From contig PGZC01000013.1 of assembly GCA_002839995.1 (NCBI GenBank), positions 1 to 54,963 on the forward strand: 54,963 nt of DNA. Reading direction: 5' to 3'. This DNA is from Gammaproteobacteria bacterium HGW-Gammaproteobacteria-4 (lineage in GTDB: Bacteria > Pseudomonadota > Gammaproteobacteria > Xanthomonadales > Xanthomonadaceae). Below are positions 10,421 through 19,357 of the stretch, piece by piece. Made by a program: the position numbers and the translations under genes. The notes below the pieces were generated by a model. That model saw only the letters and a program-made list of their open reading frames with translations, searched no databases and was not told where the DNA came from. Position 1 is the first letter of the stretch, and each line of letters opens with the position of its first letter.

Positions 10421-10448
10421 GGGCGGGCCTCACGGCTCGCCCTTTTTT
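10421..10448 (+). terminator. Rho-independent terminator of the nuclease gene
   Basis: GGGCGGGC (10421-10428) pairs with GCTCGCCC (10435-10442), with one G-T pair and a 6-nt loop, followed by six T residues (10443-10448). It lies 20 bp after the nuclease stop codon. Confidence 0.9.
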
Positions 10449-10540
10449 CGTGGGTGTGAAGCGAAATGTGAAGGCGTGCCAATCCCGAAGGGCCAATCCG
10501 GGACCACGTTGCGGCTACGCTTATCCGCGTCACCCGTCCC

Positions 10541-10763
10541 GAGTCCCGAGTCCCGAGTCCTGAATATGGAAAAAGCAGGGGGTCCGCAAAGGACGCCAAG
10601 TGCGCAAAGGAAAGCACGAAGCCGAGCCAGCAGAAGGATGGGTAGAGCGCGGCGAAAACCGACTGTCGCCCAGCCAATGCTGTTATTTGCGTTTTTTGCG
10701 TCCTTTGCGGACCCGAGTGCATTACGCTTTTCCCGAGTCCCGACCGAGCGTAGCGAAGGCATA
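10541..10763. repeat. Composite inverted-repeat element, copy 1
   Basis: GAGTCCC heptads (10541-10560) are followed by GTCCGCAAAGGACGC (10582-10596). The exact inverse, GCGTCCTTTGCGGAC, lies at 10698-10712. The element ends with GCTTTTCCCGAGTCCCGACC and GAGCGTAGCGAAGGCATA (to 10763), which also end the copy at the right edge of the window. The enclosed 101 bp has no recognisable gene. The rest of the 522-bp space 10402-10923 holds only the terminator and the ribosome-binding site of the next gene. Confidence 0.75.
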
Positions 10764-10923
10764 GGCCGCGCAGCGACCGCTGCTGCGAAGCAGCTGAATC
10801 CCGAGCCCCGAGTGAGGATGGCGTTTTTGGCCATCAAGGTGTCTAATCCGCCACTGTATCGACCGCGACGGGAGGATCACGCTATGCACACCGGGTAACC
10901 ACCCGATGCGCAAGGAGTCCCCC

Positions 10924-11367
10924 ATGAACCGCAAATCCACCCATATCCTGAACCTTCTCGCTGGCTCGCTGCTGGTATTAGGCTTCGCCGGGTCGGCACT
11001 GGCGAACGCCACGCCGTCGCCCACCCTGCGTGCCGCGCTGGATTACAGCGCCCACTTTTCACCCGACCGCGACGATTGGCAGGTATTCCACCACGATGGC
11101 CGCAGCCTGCGGGTACTGGCGGACGCCGACTGTCGCAACGAACAGGCACCGCCCGAAGGGCTGTGGTTGCTGACCCGCAATGGCGCGGGCCAGCCTGAAT
11201 TGCTGGCGCCCTCGGCGCTGCCGCTGCCGGCCGGGCATTCCGGTCACATCGCCTTGCTGGCATGCGATGCGCCGGCCCCAGTAAACGATGGCGGCGTGCT
11301 GCGCGTACCCTCGGAGTTGATGGAATGGCTGACCGATAACGCAGGGCTCGTCTATGTCAGTCGTTGA
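10924..11367 (+). CDS. Small secreted hypothetical protein
   Basis: I do not recognise this 147-residue protein. It starts with a clear signal peptide (ILNLLAGSLLVLGFAGSALA, cleavage near residue 27) and continues as a small domain with two Cys (ADCRNE and LLACDAP) that could pair in the periplasm. AAGGAG lies 7 nt before the ATG at 10924. Its 3' end overlaps the next gene by 14 bp, so it is probably co-expressed with the GlxA-type regulator and may be part of what that regulator controls or senses. Confidence 0.75.
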   Translation: MNRKSTHILNLLAGSLLVLGFAGSALANATPSPTLRAALDYSAHFSPDRDDWQVFHHDGRSLRVLADADCRNEQAPPEGLWLLTRNGAGQPELLAPSALPLPAGHSGHIALLACDAPAPVNDGGVLRVPSELMEWLTDNAGLVYVSR

Positions 11368-12379
11368 TGTTTCCGCGCGCGCCGAGCGTGGCTTCACCCT
11401 CGGCATCCTGGCGCTCGATGGCTGCGTGCTGTCGGGCGTCACCACGCCGATGGACGCGTTGCGGGTGGCGCAGAAGATCGCCCATTTTCGCGATCCGGGC
11501 ACGCCGTTGGCGCTGCACAGCCGGCTGATCGGGGTACGCGGGCAGGATACGGTGATCGGCGCCACCGGGCTGAGTCTGACCGGGGTGCAAGCACCCGGCG
11601 AGGACCCCGATCTGCTGCTGGTGCCGGGCTACATGCACGACAGCGGCAGCGACGTGTTGCAGCGATTGAGCGACTTCCGACCGGAGATCGACTATCTGCG
11701 CGCGCTGCACTTGCGCGGGGTGCCGATCGCCAGTTCCTGCACCGGCGCTTTTCTGCTGGCCGAAGCGGGCTTGCTCAATGGCCGTCGTGCCACAGTGAGC
11801 TGGTGGCTGGAAGGCAGCTTCCGCCACCACTACCCGAAGGTCGATCTGGACGTGAGCCAGTTGATCGTGGAGGACAACGGCATCACCACCACCGGCGGCA
11901 GCTCGGCGGTGATGAACTTCATCGTGCGGGTGATCGCCAACGCCAGTGACGAGGGCCTGGCCCAGCACACCGCACGTATGCTGCTGCTGGACACCGACCG
12001 CCAGAGCCAGGCGCCCTACATCGCGATGGCGCTGGCGGAAAAACCGCGACATTCGCTATCGGAGAAAGCCGAGCGTTTTCTGCGTGAGGAACTGCATCGC
12101 GACGTCACCGTCGCGGAGCTGGCGGAGTTCTGCGGCACCAGCGAGCGCAGCCTGCTGCGCCACTTCCACAGCCATTACCACAGCACGCCGGTAGCGCGGC
12201 TGCAACACTTGCGGGTGGAGCGCGCCAAGGCGCTGCTCGAATCGACCCACCTGAGTTTCGACGAGATCGTCGAGCGCTGCGGCTACAGCGATGCGTCGAG
12301 CTTTCGCAAGCTGTTCAAGCGCGCCACCACGTTGACGCCAACCAGCTATCGCGAGCGCTTCCGCCTGCGCGCGCAGTGA
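11354..12379 (+). CDS. GlxA-type regulator (DJ-1/PfpI + AraC HTH)
   Basis: The 341-residue protein has an N-terminal class-I glutamine amidotransferase-like (DJ-1/PfpI) domain, residues about 14-190, with the nucleophile-elbow Cys129 in IASSCTGAFLLAEAGLL. A C-terminal AraC/XylS double helix-turn-helix follows, about 240-335 (ELAEFCGTSERSLLRHFH and IVERCGYSDASSFRKLFKR). Family members usually act as activators of nitrogen or amino-compound catabolism genes. The target is not evident here. It overlaps the preceding small secreted-protein gene and is followed by a convergent DUF3014 gene only 15 bp away. Confidence 0.9.
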   Translation: MSVVDVSARAERGFTLGILALDGCVLSGVTTPMDALRVAQKIAHFRDPGTPLALHSRLIGVRGQDTVIGATGLSLTGVQAPGEDPDLLLVPGYMHDSGSDVLQRLSDFRPEIDYLRALHLRGVPIASSCTGAFLLAEAGLLNGRRATVSWWLEGSFRHHYPKVDLDVSQLIVEDNGITTTGGSSAVMNFIVRVIANASDEGLAQHTARMLLLDTDRQSQAPYIAMALAEKPRHSLSEKAERFLREELHRDVTVAELAEFCGTSERSLLRHFHSHYHSTPVARLQHLRVERAKALLESTHLSFDEIVERCGYSDASSFRKLFKRATTLTPTSYRERFRLRAQ

Positions 12380-12394
12380 GCGCGCGGGCCATCC

Positions 12395-13243
12395 TCATGG
12401 GGACGCTGGCTCGTCGTTGGCCAGCAACACCCGGATCCGCTTCAACTTGCGCTTGAACAGGCGCGCGTTGTCGGCCCCCATGCGCATCATCAACTTGTGC
12501 CCGACCGATGCCGATTGCAGCGCCGGATCGACGTACTCGTACAACACGCCGTTGAATTGCACGGCAATCGGTTCGGGCGGTATCGGCGCCGCCAGCACAT
12601 GGTCGATCACCACCAGCAGGCGATCGTCGAACCGGCCGTCGGGATACCCCAACTGCCGATAGGCACGCTGGAACAACGGGTACCAGCGTCGGTATGCGGC
12701 TACCGCCGCCTCGCTGTCGATCGCATCGAACGCACGCACATAGGGCACGTATCGCGCCGCGTTTTCCGCTGCAATCAGCTTGCCCTGCTCGCCGTCGACT
12801 ACGGTGAACTCACCGGCGACCGGGTTCATCGGCCATACCCGTTGCGCCAGTTTCGGCCGCGGCAACGCATCCACCGTGGCAACGATGCGCTCGATCACAT
12901 GTTCGGGGCGCAGCCACACGCGCGTGGTATCGCTGCCGGTCAGGCTGCCCAGGGCCGCCAGTATGTCGGCATCGCTGTCGGCCAACGCCGGCAACGGATC
13001 TGCGGCGGGCGCAACGTCCGACGGCACGGCGGGTTTCGTGGGCGCTTCGAGTGGACTTTCCGCCAATGGCTCTGAAATCGCCGTCTCCGGCTCGACCGGC
13101 GCAACCGGTACGCTTTGACTGGCGCGCCAGTACATGTAGCCGCCGATGGCCGCCAGCACCAACAACAGCAGCGCAATCGCCGGCCACACCCTGGTATCGC
13201 GCCGGGGTACTGGCTTGGTCGGACGTATGTTTTCTGCTTCCAT
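12395..13243 (-). CDS. DUF3014 membrane-anchored protein
   Basis: The 282-residue protein has one N-terminal transmembrane helix (WPAIALLLLVLAAIGGYMYW, about 20-39), a Pro/Ala/Glu-rich linker (about 45-90) and a C-terminal globular domain (about 90-282) of the DUF3014 family, seen in motifs such as WPMNPVAGEFTVVDG and YRRWYPLFQRAYRQLGYPDG. The domain is probably periplasmic. Function is unknown. It reads toward the GlxA-type gene and shares its strand with the upstream TonB receptor gene, but a strong hairpin lies between them. Confidence 0.85.
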   Translation of the reverse strand: MEAENIRPTKPVPRRDTRVWPAIALLLLVLAAIGGYMYWRASQSVPVAPVEPETAISEPLAESPLEAPTKPAVPSDVAPAADPLPALADSDADILAALGSLTGSDTTRVWLRPEHVIERIVATVDALPRPKLAQRVWPMNPVAGEFTVVDGEQGKLIAAENAARYVPYVRAFDAIDSEAAVAAYRRWYPLFQRAYRQLGYPDGRFDDRLLVVIDHVLAAPIPPEPIAVQFNGVLYEYVDPALQSASVGHKLMMRMGADNARLFKRKLKRIRVLLANDEPASP

Positions 13244-13353
13244 GACGATACCCCTGCTGATAATCCCTACAGGGTATGCAACCCGTGCCGTTTCGGCCAG
13301 CCCCCATGCCCGCCGCCGCGCGATCCGTGCATGTCCGATTCAGCCGCCCAACA

Positions 13354-13390
13354 CGCGACACGCCCTGCCCGAAGGGCAAGGCGTGTCGCG
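13354..13390 (-). terminator. Strong hairpin after the TonB receptor gene
   Basis: CGCGACACGCC (13354-13364) and TGCCC (13366-13370) pair with GGGCA and GGCGTGTCGCG across a GAA loop, giving 16 base pairs with a single C/A mismatch. It begins 13 bp after the receptor stop codon on the minus strand. No T-tract follows, so it may act as an mRNA-stabilising or imperfect terminator hairpin. Confidence 0.65.
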
Positions 13391-13402
13391 GCAACGCAGC
13401 GA

Positions 13403-15838
13403 TCAGAACCGCAGACTGGCGCGGGCGTAGAAGAAACGCCCATTGAAACCAAACGGTGAGTTGCCACCGGAGAACGGCAGAATGCCGTTGAAGGCGTTGG
13501 CCGGAATCACCTCCTCGGGCAATTCGTCGGTGAGGTTGTCGACACCGGCGGTGAGGGTGAACGCGTCGCTCACCTTGTAGCTCACCGAGCTATCGAACAC
13601 CCATTCAGCGCCGAACTTCTGGTCTTCCAGCGGGTTGGTATCGAACACCCAGTACGTGCCGTAGTAGGTGGTGCCAAGACGCGCCGACCAGCGATCCAGA
13701 TTCCAGTCGAGGCCGAGGATGCCCTTGTACTTGGGCACGCCCTTGGTGATGCGGCCGATTTCGACGCGATCGATGCGCTGCAAGTCGAGCGAAACCGCTT
13801 CCAGTACCGCCGGATTCGCCGCAATCCGATCGAGATCGGTGGTGTTGTAATTCAACGCGGCAGTGACGGTGAGTGCGCCGGCGCCGCCAAGGTCGTAATG
13901 CGTGCTGCTGACCAGATCGATGCCCTCGGTGGTGGTATCCACGGCGTTGGTGAAGTAGCGGCCACCATCAACATTGGGGAAGCCCTGGGTGGCGAGGAAG
14001 TCGCGTACCGCCGACCCGGTGAGGTTACCCGAGAGCACGATGCGATCGCGCACCTTCACGTGATAGCCGTCGAGCGTGATGCTCCAGTCGTCGGTCGGCT
14101 GGATGACCAGACCCAAACTGAAGTTGGTCGATTCCTCGGCATCCAGCGGCTCGGCGCCCAGGGCCTGCGCAATCGGGCTGGTCACCGGGAAGGTACGCAC
14201 GTCAAACGGCACCCCGCCGATGAAGTTGGTCGCGGTGGTGGAGTACAACTGCTGCGACAACGACGGCGCACGGAAGCCGTTGCTGATGGTGCCGCGCAGC
14301 GCAACACGCTCGGTGAAGGCATAACGCGAGGACAACTTGCCCGACACCGTGGTGCCGAAGTCGGAATAATCCTCGTAACGTGCGGCAAAACTGGCGCTCA
14401 GCTTGTCGGTGAGCTCGGCATCGAACTCGACATACCCCGACCAGTTATGACGCGCCTGATTGACCGCATCACCGGGACGGAACCCCGGAAACACCTGCGA
14501 ACCGCTGCCGGTGAAGCTCTCGAACTGGCCGGGCTTGATCTGGTAGGTGTCGCGACGGTACTCGATACCAGCGGCGACGTTGAGCGGATACGCCAGGCCG
14601 ACATCGAAGCCTCGGGTGACATCAAGATTGACCGTGGTCTGTTCGTTCTTCAAGGTACCGGCAAAGAACTCGGTCGGGCTGGCCGCGCCCAGACTGGTGT
14701 TGACGCTGTTGCCGACGTTGAAATCGAAGTCGTTGCTGCCATAACCCACGCTCAGATCGAAGCCCCAGCCGGCGACATCGCCACGAAAACCGCCAAATGC
14801 CGAAACATCGTCGGACTGGCTCAGGATCAGCGGCAGGAAGCCTTCCGGGTGAATCACGGGCACGTTGCGGGCATCGAGCGCGCGGCGGAAAAATCCGGCC
14901 GAATCGCCCTCGCGCCGGCTGTAATTGGCGAAGCTGTAAAACTCGACCTGCTCGGACAGCGGCAGCACCGAGTTGACGAACAGCATCTGGTCTTCCACCG
15001 CCGAATCGCCAAAACGGTGATTGATGCGATCGAAAGTCGCTTCACGCGGATCGGGCTGACCGTTGATCAACGGGAATTGCTGGCGCGGGTCGGGCCGCGA
15101 GCGGTTGGTGTCGCCGCGATCGCGGTATTCGGCAGCCACCGTGAAAAACCCGCCCTCGCCGAAGTTCAGCCCGGTAAAGCCACTGATGTCGTTGAGCTCG
15201 CCATCGCCCTTGTCGAATTCGCCGTAGCGGTAGTCCAGACCGGTGCCGCTGTCGGCCCCCTTGAGCACGATGTTGATCACGCCGGCAATGGCATCCGAAC
15301 CGTACTGCGCCGCCGCGCCGTCGCGCAGTACTTCGATGCGCTCGATGGCGCTGCTCGGGATGGCATTGAGATCGACCGGCGAGGAGCCGCGGCCCAGACT
15401 GCCGTTGACGTTGACGATGGCGGTGGTGTGCCGGCGCTTGCCGTTGACCAGCACCAGCGTCTGATCGGGCGCCAGACCGCGCAACTGCGCCGGGCGCACG
15501 TGGTCCGATCCGTCGGTGATCGAGGTGTTGGGGAAGTTGAACGACGGAATGGTACGCGACAGCGACTGGATCAACTCGCTGGTGCCATGCGAATCGAGTT
15601 GCTCGACGCTGAGCACATCGATCGGCGACAACGACTCGGCGACCGTGCGATCGGTCAAACGGGTACCGGTGACGATCACCTGATCCAGGCTTTTGGCTTT
15701 GGTTTTATCTGCAACTTCGGCGTCCGGGGCGGCGGCATCCTGCGCTGCGACGGCACCCGTCGACAACACCAAAGCAATGGCCACCAACAACGGGCTGCGC
15801 CGCAGCACAGACAAGTCATGAGGCTTGTTGTTTTTCAT
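13403..15838 (-). CDS. TonB-dependent outer-membrane receptor
   Basis: The 811-residue protein has a signal peptide (LLVAIALVLSTGAVAAQ), a TonB-box-like segment (LDQVIVTGTRL), a plug domain (about 50-170, with LVLVNGKRRHTTAIVNVNG and IERIEVLRDGAAAQYGSDAI) and a 22-strand-type beta-barrel ending in the outer-membrane-assembly Phe (RASLRF). It moves a bound substrate across the outer membrane using TonB/ExbBD energy. The substrate is not evident; no siderophore or carbohydrate genes adjoin it. The start at 15838 follows AAGGAAG at 6 nt; upstream in-frame starts would precede the signal peptide by 51 residues. Confidence 0.92.
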   Translation of the reverse strand: MKNNKPHDLSVLRRSPLLVAIALVLSTGAVAAQDAAAPDAEVADKTKAKSLDQVIVTGTRLTDRTVAESLSPIDVLSVEQLDSHGTSELIQSLSRTIPSFNFPNTSITDGSDHVRPAQLRGLAPDQTLVLVNGKRRHTTAIVNVNGSLGRGSSPVDLNAIPSSAIERIEVLRDGAAAQYGSDAIAGVINIVLKGADSGTGLDYRYGEFDKGDGELNDISGFTGLNFGEGGFFTVAAEYRDRGDTNRSRPDPRQQFPLINGQPDPREATFDRINHRFGDSAVEDQMLFVNSVLPLSEQVEFYSFANYSRREGDSAGFFRRALDARNVPVIHPEGFLPLILSQSDDVSAFGGFRGDVAGWGFDLSVGYGSNDFDFNVGNSVNTSLGAASPTEFFAGTLKNEQTTVNLDVTRGFDVGLAYPLNVAAGIEYRRDTYQIKPGQFESFTGSGSQVFPGFRPGDAVNQARHNWSGYVEFDAELTDKLSASFAARYEDYSDFGTTVSGKLSSRYAFTERVALRGTISNGFRAPSLSQQLYSTTATNFIGGVPFDVRTFPVTSPIAQALGAEPLDAEESTNFSLGLVIQPTDDWSITLDGYHVKVRDRIVLSGNLTGSAVRDFLATQGFPNVDGGRYFTNAVDTTTEGIDLVSSTHYDLGGAGALTVTAALNYNTTDLDRIAANPAVLEAVSLDLQRIDRVEIGRITKGVPKYKGILGLDWNLDRWSARLGTTYYGTYWVFDTNPLEDQKFGAEWVFDSSVSYKVSDAFTLTAGVDNLTDELPEEVIPANAFNGILPFSGGNSPFGFNGRFFYARASLRF

Positions 15839-16092
15839 CGGAACTTCCTTTATGAAGTGATCCGAACCGGCGACTGCCAGACCCGAAGCGGTGCGCGCCG
15901 GGTGGACCGTCGCGAGGTTCGGGGGCAGTAAACGAACGATCAGTTCAAGCGCACCGGAAATCGCACTGGCAAGGGCATGTCGCCGCGACAACAGTGGGGT
16001 GATAGCGTGTTATTTGTGCAATGCAGCGACATGGCTCGATTAATGCCAGAACGCGGCCGCATTTGTCAAGCCCGCGTTAAGGATGCCGCGTC

Positions 16093-16226
16093 AAGGATGC
16101 TCTGAACAAGCTGTCATTGCGAGGAGCGGAGCGACGTGGCAATCCAGAAATACTCGGAGAATCAAGACGCTGGATTGCTTCCCGCCACGGCCTGACGCCA
16201 GATGTGGCTTATTCAGAGGTTCCTTA
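16093..16226. mobile_element. MITE-like element with terminal inverted repeats
   Basis: AAGGATGCTCTGAACAA (16093-16109) and TTATTCAGAGGTTCCTT (16210-16226) match as inverted repeats at 14 of 17 positions. Between them lies TGTCATTGCGAGGAGCGGAG, a motif known from dispersed repeats in many proteobacteria, with an inner inverted pair CAATCCAG / CTGGATTG. No transposase is encoded in the 134 bp. GCGTTAA occurs on both sides (about 16073 and 16233). The remaining 15839-16267 space is the promoter region of the TonB receptor and shows nothing else. Confidence 0.6.
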
Positions 16227-16267
16227 AACGCCTGCGTTAAACGCGAGCGTCGGGAACGCCGTGACGA

Positions 16268-17641
16268 TCACCCGGCATTGTCCCGGCTGAGCAGGAAATT
16301 CATCAGGTTGTCCTGGAAAAAACTGTTGTTGCTCAGCGCATTGTGCTTTTCGCAGAGAAACAACGACCAGCGCGCCGGGAAAAAACTGTATTTGTGCCGC
16401 GGCACCAGCGGATCGAGCGATTCGCGCGCCAGCAGCGACGCCTTGGTTACCGTGCTGTCGCCCGGTTCCAGCATCAGCCGGTCGTAATCCACCCCGGGCT
16501 TGGGCCGCGCAATCCTTTCCGGCCACAGCCGTACCACCGAATCGCCTTTGATTTCTTCGACCACGATGCGTGCCGGCGTCAACGCACAGTCGCCGCCGAA
16601 CGTCACCAGCGTCCACGGCACGCGATCCAACGGCACCGTGAGCGACCAAACGAAGCGACGCGCGCGTTCCAGGCGATAGCCGAAAAACCGTTCGCGCAAT
16701 TGCAGTTCCGCTTCAGCGGCTGCTGGGTCGCCAACTCGCTCGCGAATGCGCGCACGCGCGCTTTGATCGAATATGGCCCACTCGAAGCGCCGCCACAGAT
16801 CGATATCGAACACATCGCGGTCGAGCACCATGCCCGTGTCGGCGATGATCCAGTCATTGAGCGGGTGCGGAAACAACTGGAACAGGCTTGGAAACGTCGC
16901 CAGGTTTTCGGTCTTGACCTTGCCCAGCGCCAATCGTCGACCGGCGATGAACGAGTGCAACGACTCGACCGAGCCCAGGTTCGGTGTGCCCAGCAACGCC
17001 ACCCGCCGCACCCTGCCCTCGCCGCGATAATTGAGCGGGAAGTCGTTGCCTTCGAGCACATCCTGGCTGCCATAACGCAGGTAATAACGCGCGATAAGGC
17101 CGCCCATGCTGTGCGCGACGATATCGACCTTGAGGTCGGGCTGTCCGAAATCGACGCGGATTTGCTCGATCAGGCGATCGAGCGCGCGCGCCGATTCGAC
17201 GTTGTCCAGGCGCCAGTCGTACGACAGCACGTACAGATAGCGCTTGCCCGGTTCCGGCTTTCGCCCGGGCTGGGTCAGTTGGTAACCGGCGGCCTCCTGC
17301 AAGGTCTCGATGATCGATGCGTAAAACGCCCGCCCGGCGATCCGGTCGGTGATGCCCGACGCCGTTTCGCCGCGCGTGCTCACGGCCAGGGTTGCGGGGT
17401 CGATGTCCAGCGCCAGATCGCCGTACGAGGAGAACAACAGCTTGCCGACGCCTCCCGGCCAAAGCTCGTTGCCATTGGCATCGATGAGGCGCGAGCCCAT
17501 CAGCCCCGGAATCAGGATCACCGGCGGCTGATCGGTTACCGTGCGGTTACTGGCATACAAACGATGCAGGTCCGGCTTTTGCGTATGCGCGCAGGCGGCC
17601 AGCAACAACAACGCCAGAATGTACCCGATTGGTCGCATCAT
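16268..17641 (-). CDS. LCAT-like lipase/acyltransferase lipoprotein
   Basis: The 457-residue protein has a lipoprotein signal (LALLLLAAC, lipid-modified Cys17), so it is membrane-anchored. VILIPGLMGSRLID (41-54), YDWRLDN (141-147) and the nucleophile motif VAHSMGG (Ser178) match the lecithin:cholesterol acyltransferase-like branch of alpha/beta hydrolases, which act on phospholipid or ester substrates at membranes. A late GDSTVTKASLL segment resembles the region that carries the catalytic Asp in this family. The gene diverges from the glpD-like gene with 51 bp between starts, so the two may share regulation. Confidence 0.82.
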   Translation of the reverse strand: MMRPIGYILALLLLAACAHTQKPDLHRLYASNRTVTDQPPVILIPGLMGSRLIDANGNELWPGGVGKLLFSSYGDLALDIDPATLAVSTRGETASGITDRIAGRAFYASIIETLQEAAGYQLTQPGRKPEPGKRYLYVLSYDWRLDNVESARALDRLIEQIRVDFGQPDLKVDIVAHSMGGLIARYYLRYGSQDVLEGNDFPLNYRGEGRVRRVALLGTPNLGSVESLHSFIAGRRLALGKVKTENLATFPSLFQLFPHPLNDWIIADTGMVLDRDVFDIDLWRRFEWAIFDQSARARIRERVGDPAAAEAELQLRERFFGYRLERARRFVWSLTVPLDRVPWTLVTFGGDCALTPARIVVEEIKGDSVVRLWPERIARPKPGVDYDRLMLEPGDSTVTKASLLARESLDPLVPRHKYSFFPARWSLFLCEKHNALSNNSFFQDNLMNFLLSRDNAG

Positions 17642-17692
17642 GAGCCAAGTTTACGCAATCATCGGGCCATTACGGCATACGAGGAAGTTGGC

Positions 17693-18856
17693 ATGCAATA
17701 CGATCTGCTGATCATCGGCGGCGGCATCCAGGGTGCCGGGATCGCGCAGGCCGGAGCGGCTGCCGGGTTCTCGGTGCTGGTGCTGGAAAAGACCGCACTC
17801 GCCAGCGGCACCTCCAGCCGCTCCAGCAAGCTGATCCACGGCGGCCTGCGCTACCTGGAAAGCGCGCAGTTGCGGCTGGTGCGCGAAAGCCTGCACGAGC
17901 GCGAGCGCCTGCTGCGGCTGGCGCCGGACCTGGTGCGACTGGTGCCGTTCCATGTCCCGATCTATCGCGACAGCCAGCGCTGGGCATGGCAGATCCGCGC
18001 CGGCCTGAGCCTGTATGCCGCGCTCGGCGGGCTGGGGCCGAATACCCGCTTTCGCAGCGTGCCGCGCTCCGCCTGGGATCGCCTGGACGGGCTGCGCGGC
18101 GACGGCTTGCAGGCGGTGTTTCGCTATTTCGATGCGCAAACCGACGATGCCGCACTCACCCGGGCGGTGATGCATTCGGCGCAAACCCTCGGTGCGCAAT
18201 TGCAGATGCCGGCGCGCTTCGTCGCCGCGCAGATCGAGGACGATGGCTGCGCGGTGCAATACCGCTCGGGCGATCGACTGCACGACTGCCGAGCACGCGT
18301 CGTGGTCAATGCTGCCGGCGCCTGGGCCGGCGAGGTGCTGGCCGCGTTCACCCCGGCGCTACCGCCGCCGCGTATCGAACTGGTGCGCGGCAGTCATCTG
18401 CTGCTACCGGGCCGGCTTGGACAAGGCATTTACTACCTTGAAGCGCCGAGCGATCACCGCGCAGTGTTCGCCATGCCCTACCAGCAACACACCTTGTTCG
18501 GCACCACCGAAGCAAGCCATCGCGGCAGTGCCGATTCGGTTCAGGCCAGCGCGGACGAAGTGGCGTACCTGCGCGGCATCGCCGGGCATTATTTTGCGCA
18601 ATGGCGCGACGTCGAGCCGCTAAGCACATTCGCCGGCCTGCGCGTGTTGCCGGCAGCGCCGGGGCGCGCATTCGCGCGCTCGCGCGAAACACTGCTGCTT
18701 TGCGACCGCCAGCAACGCCCGCGCGTGCTCAGCGTGCTCGGCGGCAAACTCACCACCTATCGCGCCAGCGCCGAAACGGTGCTGGCGGCATTGCAGCCGT
18801 GGCTGCCGGCGCGACGGCGCAAGGCCGATACCCGCGAACTGAGCTTGTCGGCGTGA
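17693..18856 (+). CDS. GlpD-like FAD-dependent oxidoreductase, short form
   Basis: The 387-residue protein opens with an FAD-binding motif (LLIIGGGIQGAGIA, 5-18) and has SSRSSKLIHGGLRYLE, the hallmark of glycerol-3-phosphate dehydrogenases. VVNAAGAWAGEVL and VLSVLGGKLTTYRASAE are also typical of GlpD/GlpA. Full-length GlpD is about 500 residues with an extra C-terminal helical domain, absent here; the frame ends normally soon after KLTTYR, so this looks like a natural short form rather than a frameshift. A longer open frame upstream is the shadow of the lipase gene; GAGGAA lies 6 nt before the ATG at 17693. Glycerol-3-phosphate is the likely substrate by family only. Confidence 0.85.
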   Translation: MQYDLLIIGGGIQGAGIAQAGAAAGFSVLVLEKTALASGTSSRSSKLIHGGLRYLESAQLRLVRESLHERERLLRLAPDLVRLVPFHVPIYRDSQRWAWQIRAGLSLYAALGGLGPNTRFRSVPRSAWDRLDGLRGDGLQAVFRYFDAQTDDAALTRAVMHSAQTLGAQLQMPARFVAAQIEDDGCAVQYRSGDRLHDCRARVVVNAAGAWAGEVLAAFTPALPPPRIELVRGSHLLLPGRLGQGIYYLEAPSDHRAVFAMPYQQHTLFGTTEASHRGSADSVQASADEVAYLRGIAGHYFAQWRDVEPLSTFAGLRVLPAAPGRAFARSRETLLLCDRQQRPRVLSVLGGKLTTYRASAETVLAALQPWLPARRRKADTRELSLSA

Positions 18857-18956
18857 GGACACGCCGACGCGCTGTCATGGCGAGCCGCCTGTTCCGGCGT
18901 GGCTGGAATTGCTGAGACCATGAACCGAGGCAAGGTTCATGGAGCGGCGCAAAGCG

Positions 18957-19315
18957 GTCCGCAAATTGCGCAAAAGACGCAAAGGACGCAAAGGACGCAA
19001 AGGAAAGCAAGAGCAATGATCTTTTGTCTCAAGGCGCCGGGCCGGAACCCAGCGTCACGATATTTTTTGCCGTCGTCCCGGCGAAAGCCGGGATGACGAA
19101 CCGATTGCATGCTGGCTCAAGCAAGCACCTTTCATGCTCGGTCCTTTTCGGCGAGGCGCTCATGAAGAGCAGGATTACCGGAACCGTCAATCGCCTACCC
19201 CACGTGGCCGATGGATTTCTTGGCGCTCTTGGCGTACTTGGCGAGAGACGCCTTCTCCGTACCCACACTATCGCCGAAGAGCCAAAAGCAATGATCATTT
19301 TGCGTTCTTTGCGGA
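18957..19315. repeat. Composite inverted-repeat element with nested hairpin
   Basis: GTCCGCAAA begins the left arm at 18957, followed by several ACGCAAAGG units to about 19006. TTGCGTTCTTTGCGGAC closes the right arm at 19315. Inside, 19072-19097 forms an 11-bp stem (GTCGTCCCGGC with GCCGGGATGAC) capped by GAAA, a separate well-known dispersed repeat type, here nested within the larger element. AGCAATGATC occurs near both arms. The 501-bp space 18857-19357 has no gene. Confidence 0.7.
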
Positions 19316-19357
19316 CACAACTGCTCTGAATGCTCCATCGCCGTGACGCCGGTTGCC

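Noticed and set aside
13898-15931. 677-codon open frame on the plus strand
   Set aside because: It is the antisense shadow of the TonB receptor gene; its translation is His/Arg/Ala-rich with no family likeness.
16343-17692. 450-residue N-terminal extension of the GlpD-like protein
   Set aside because: The extension is antisense to the lipase gene; the conserved FAD motif and a ribosome-binding site mark the start at 17693.
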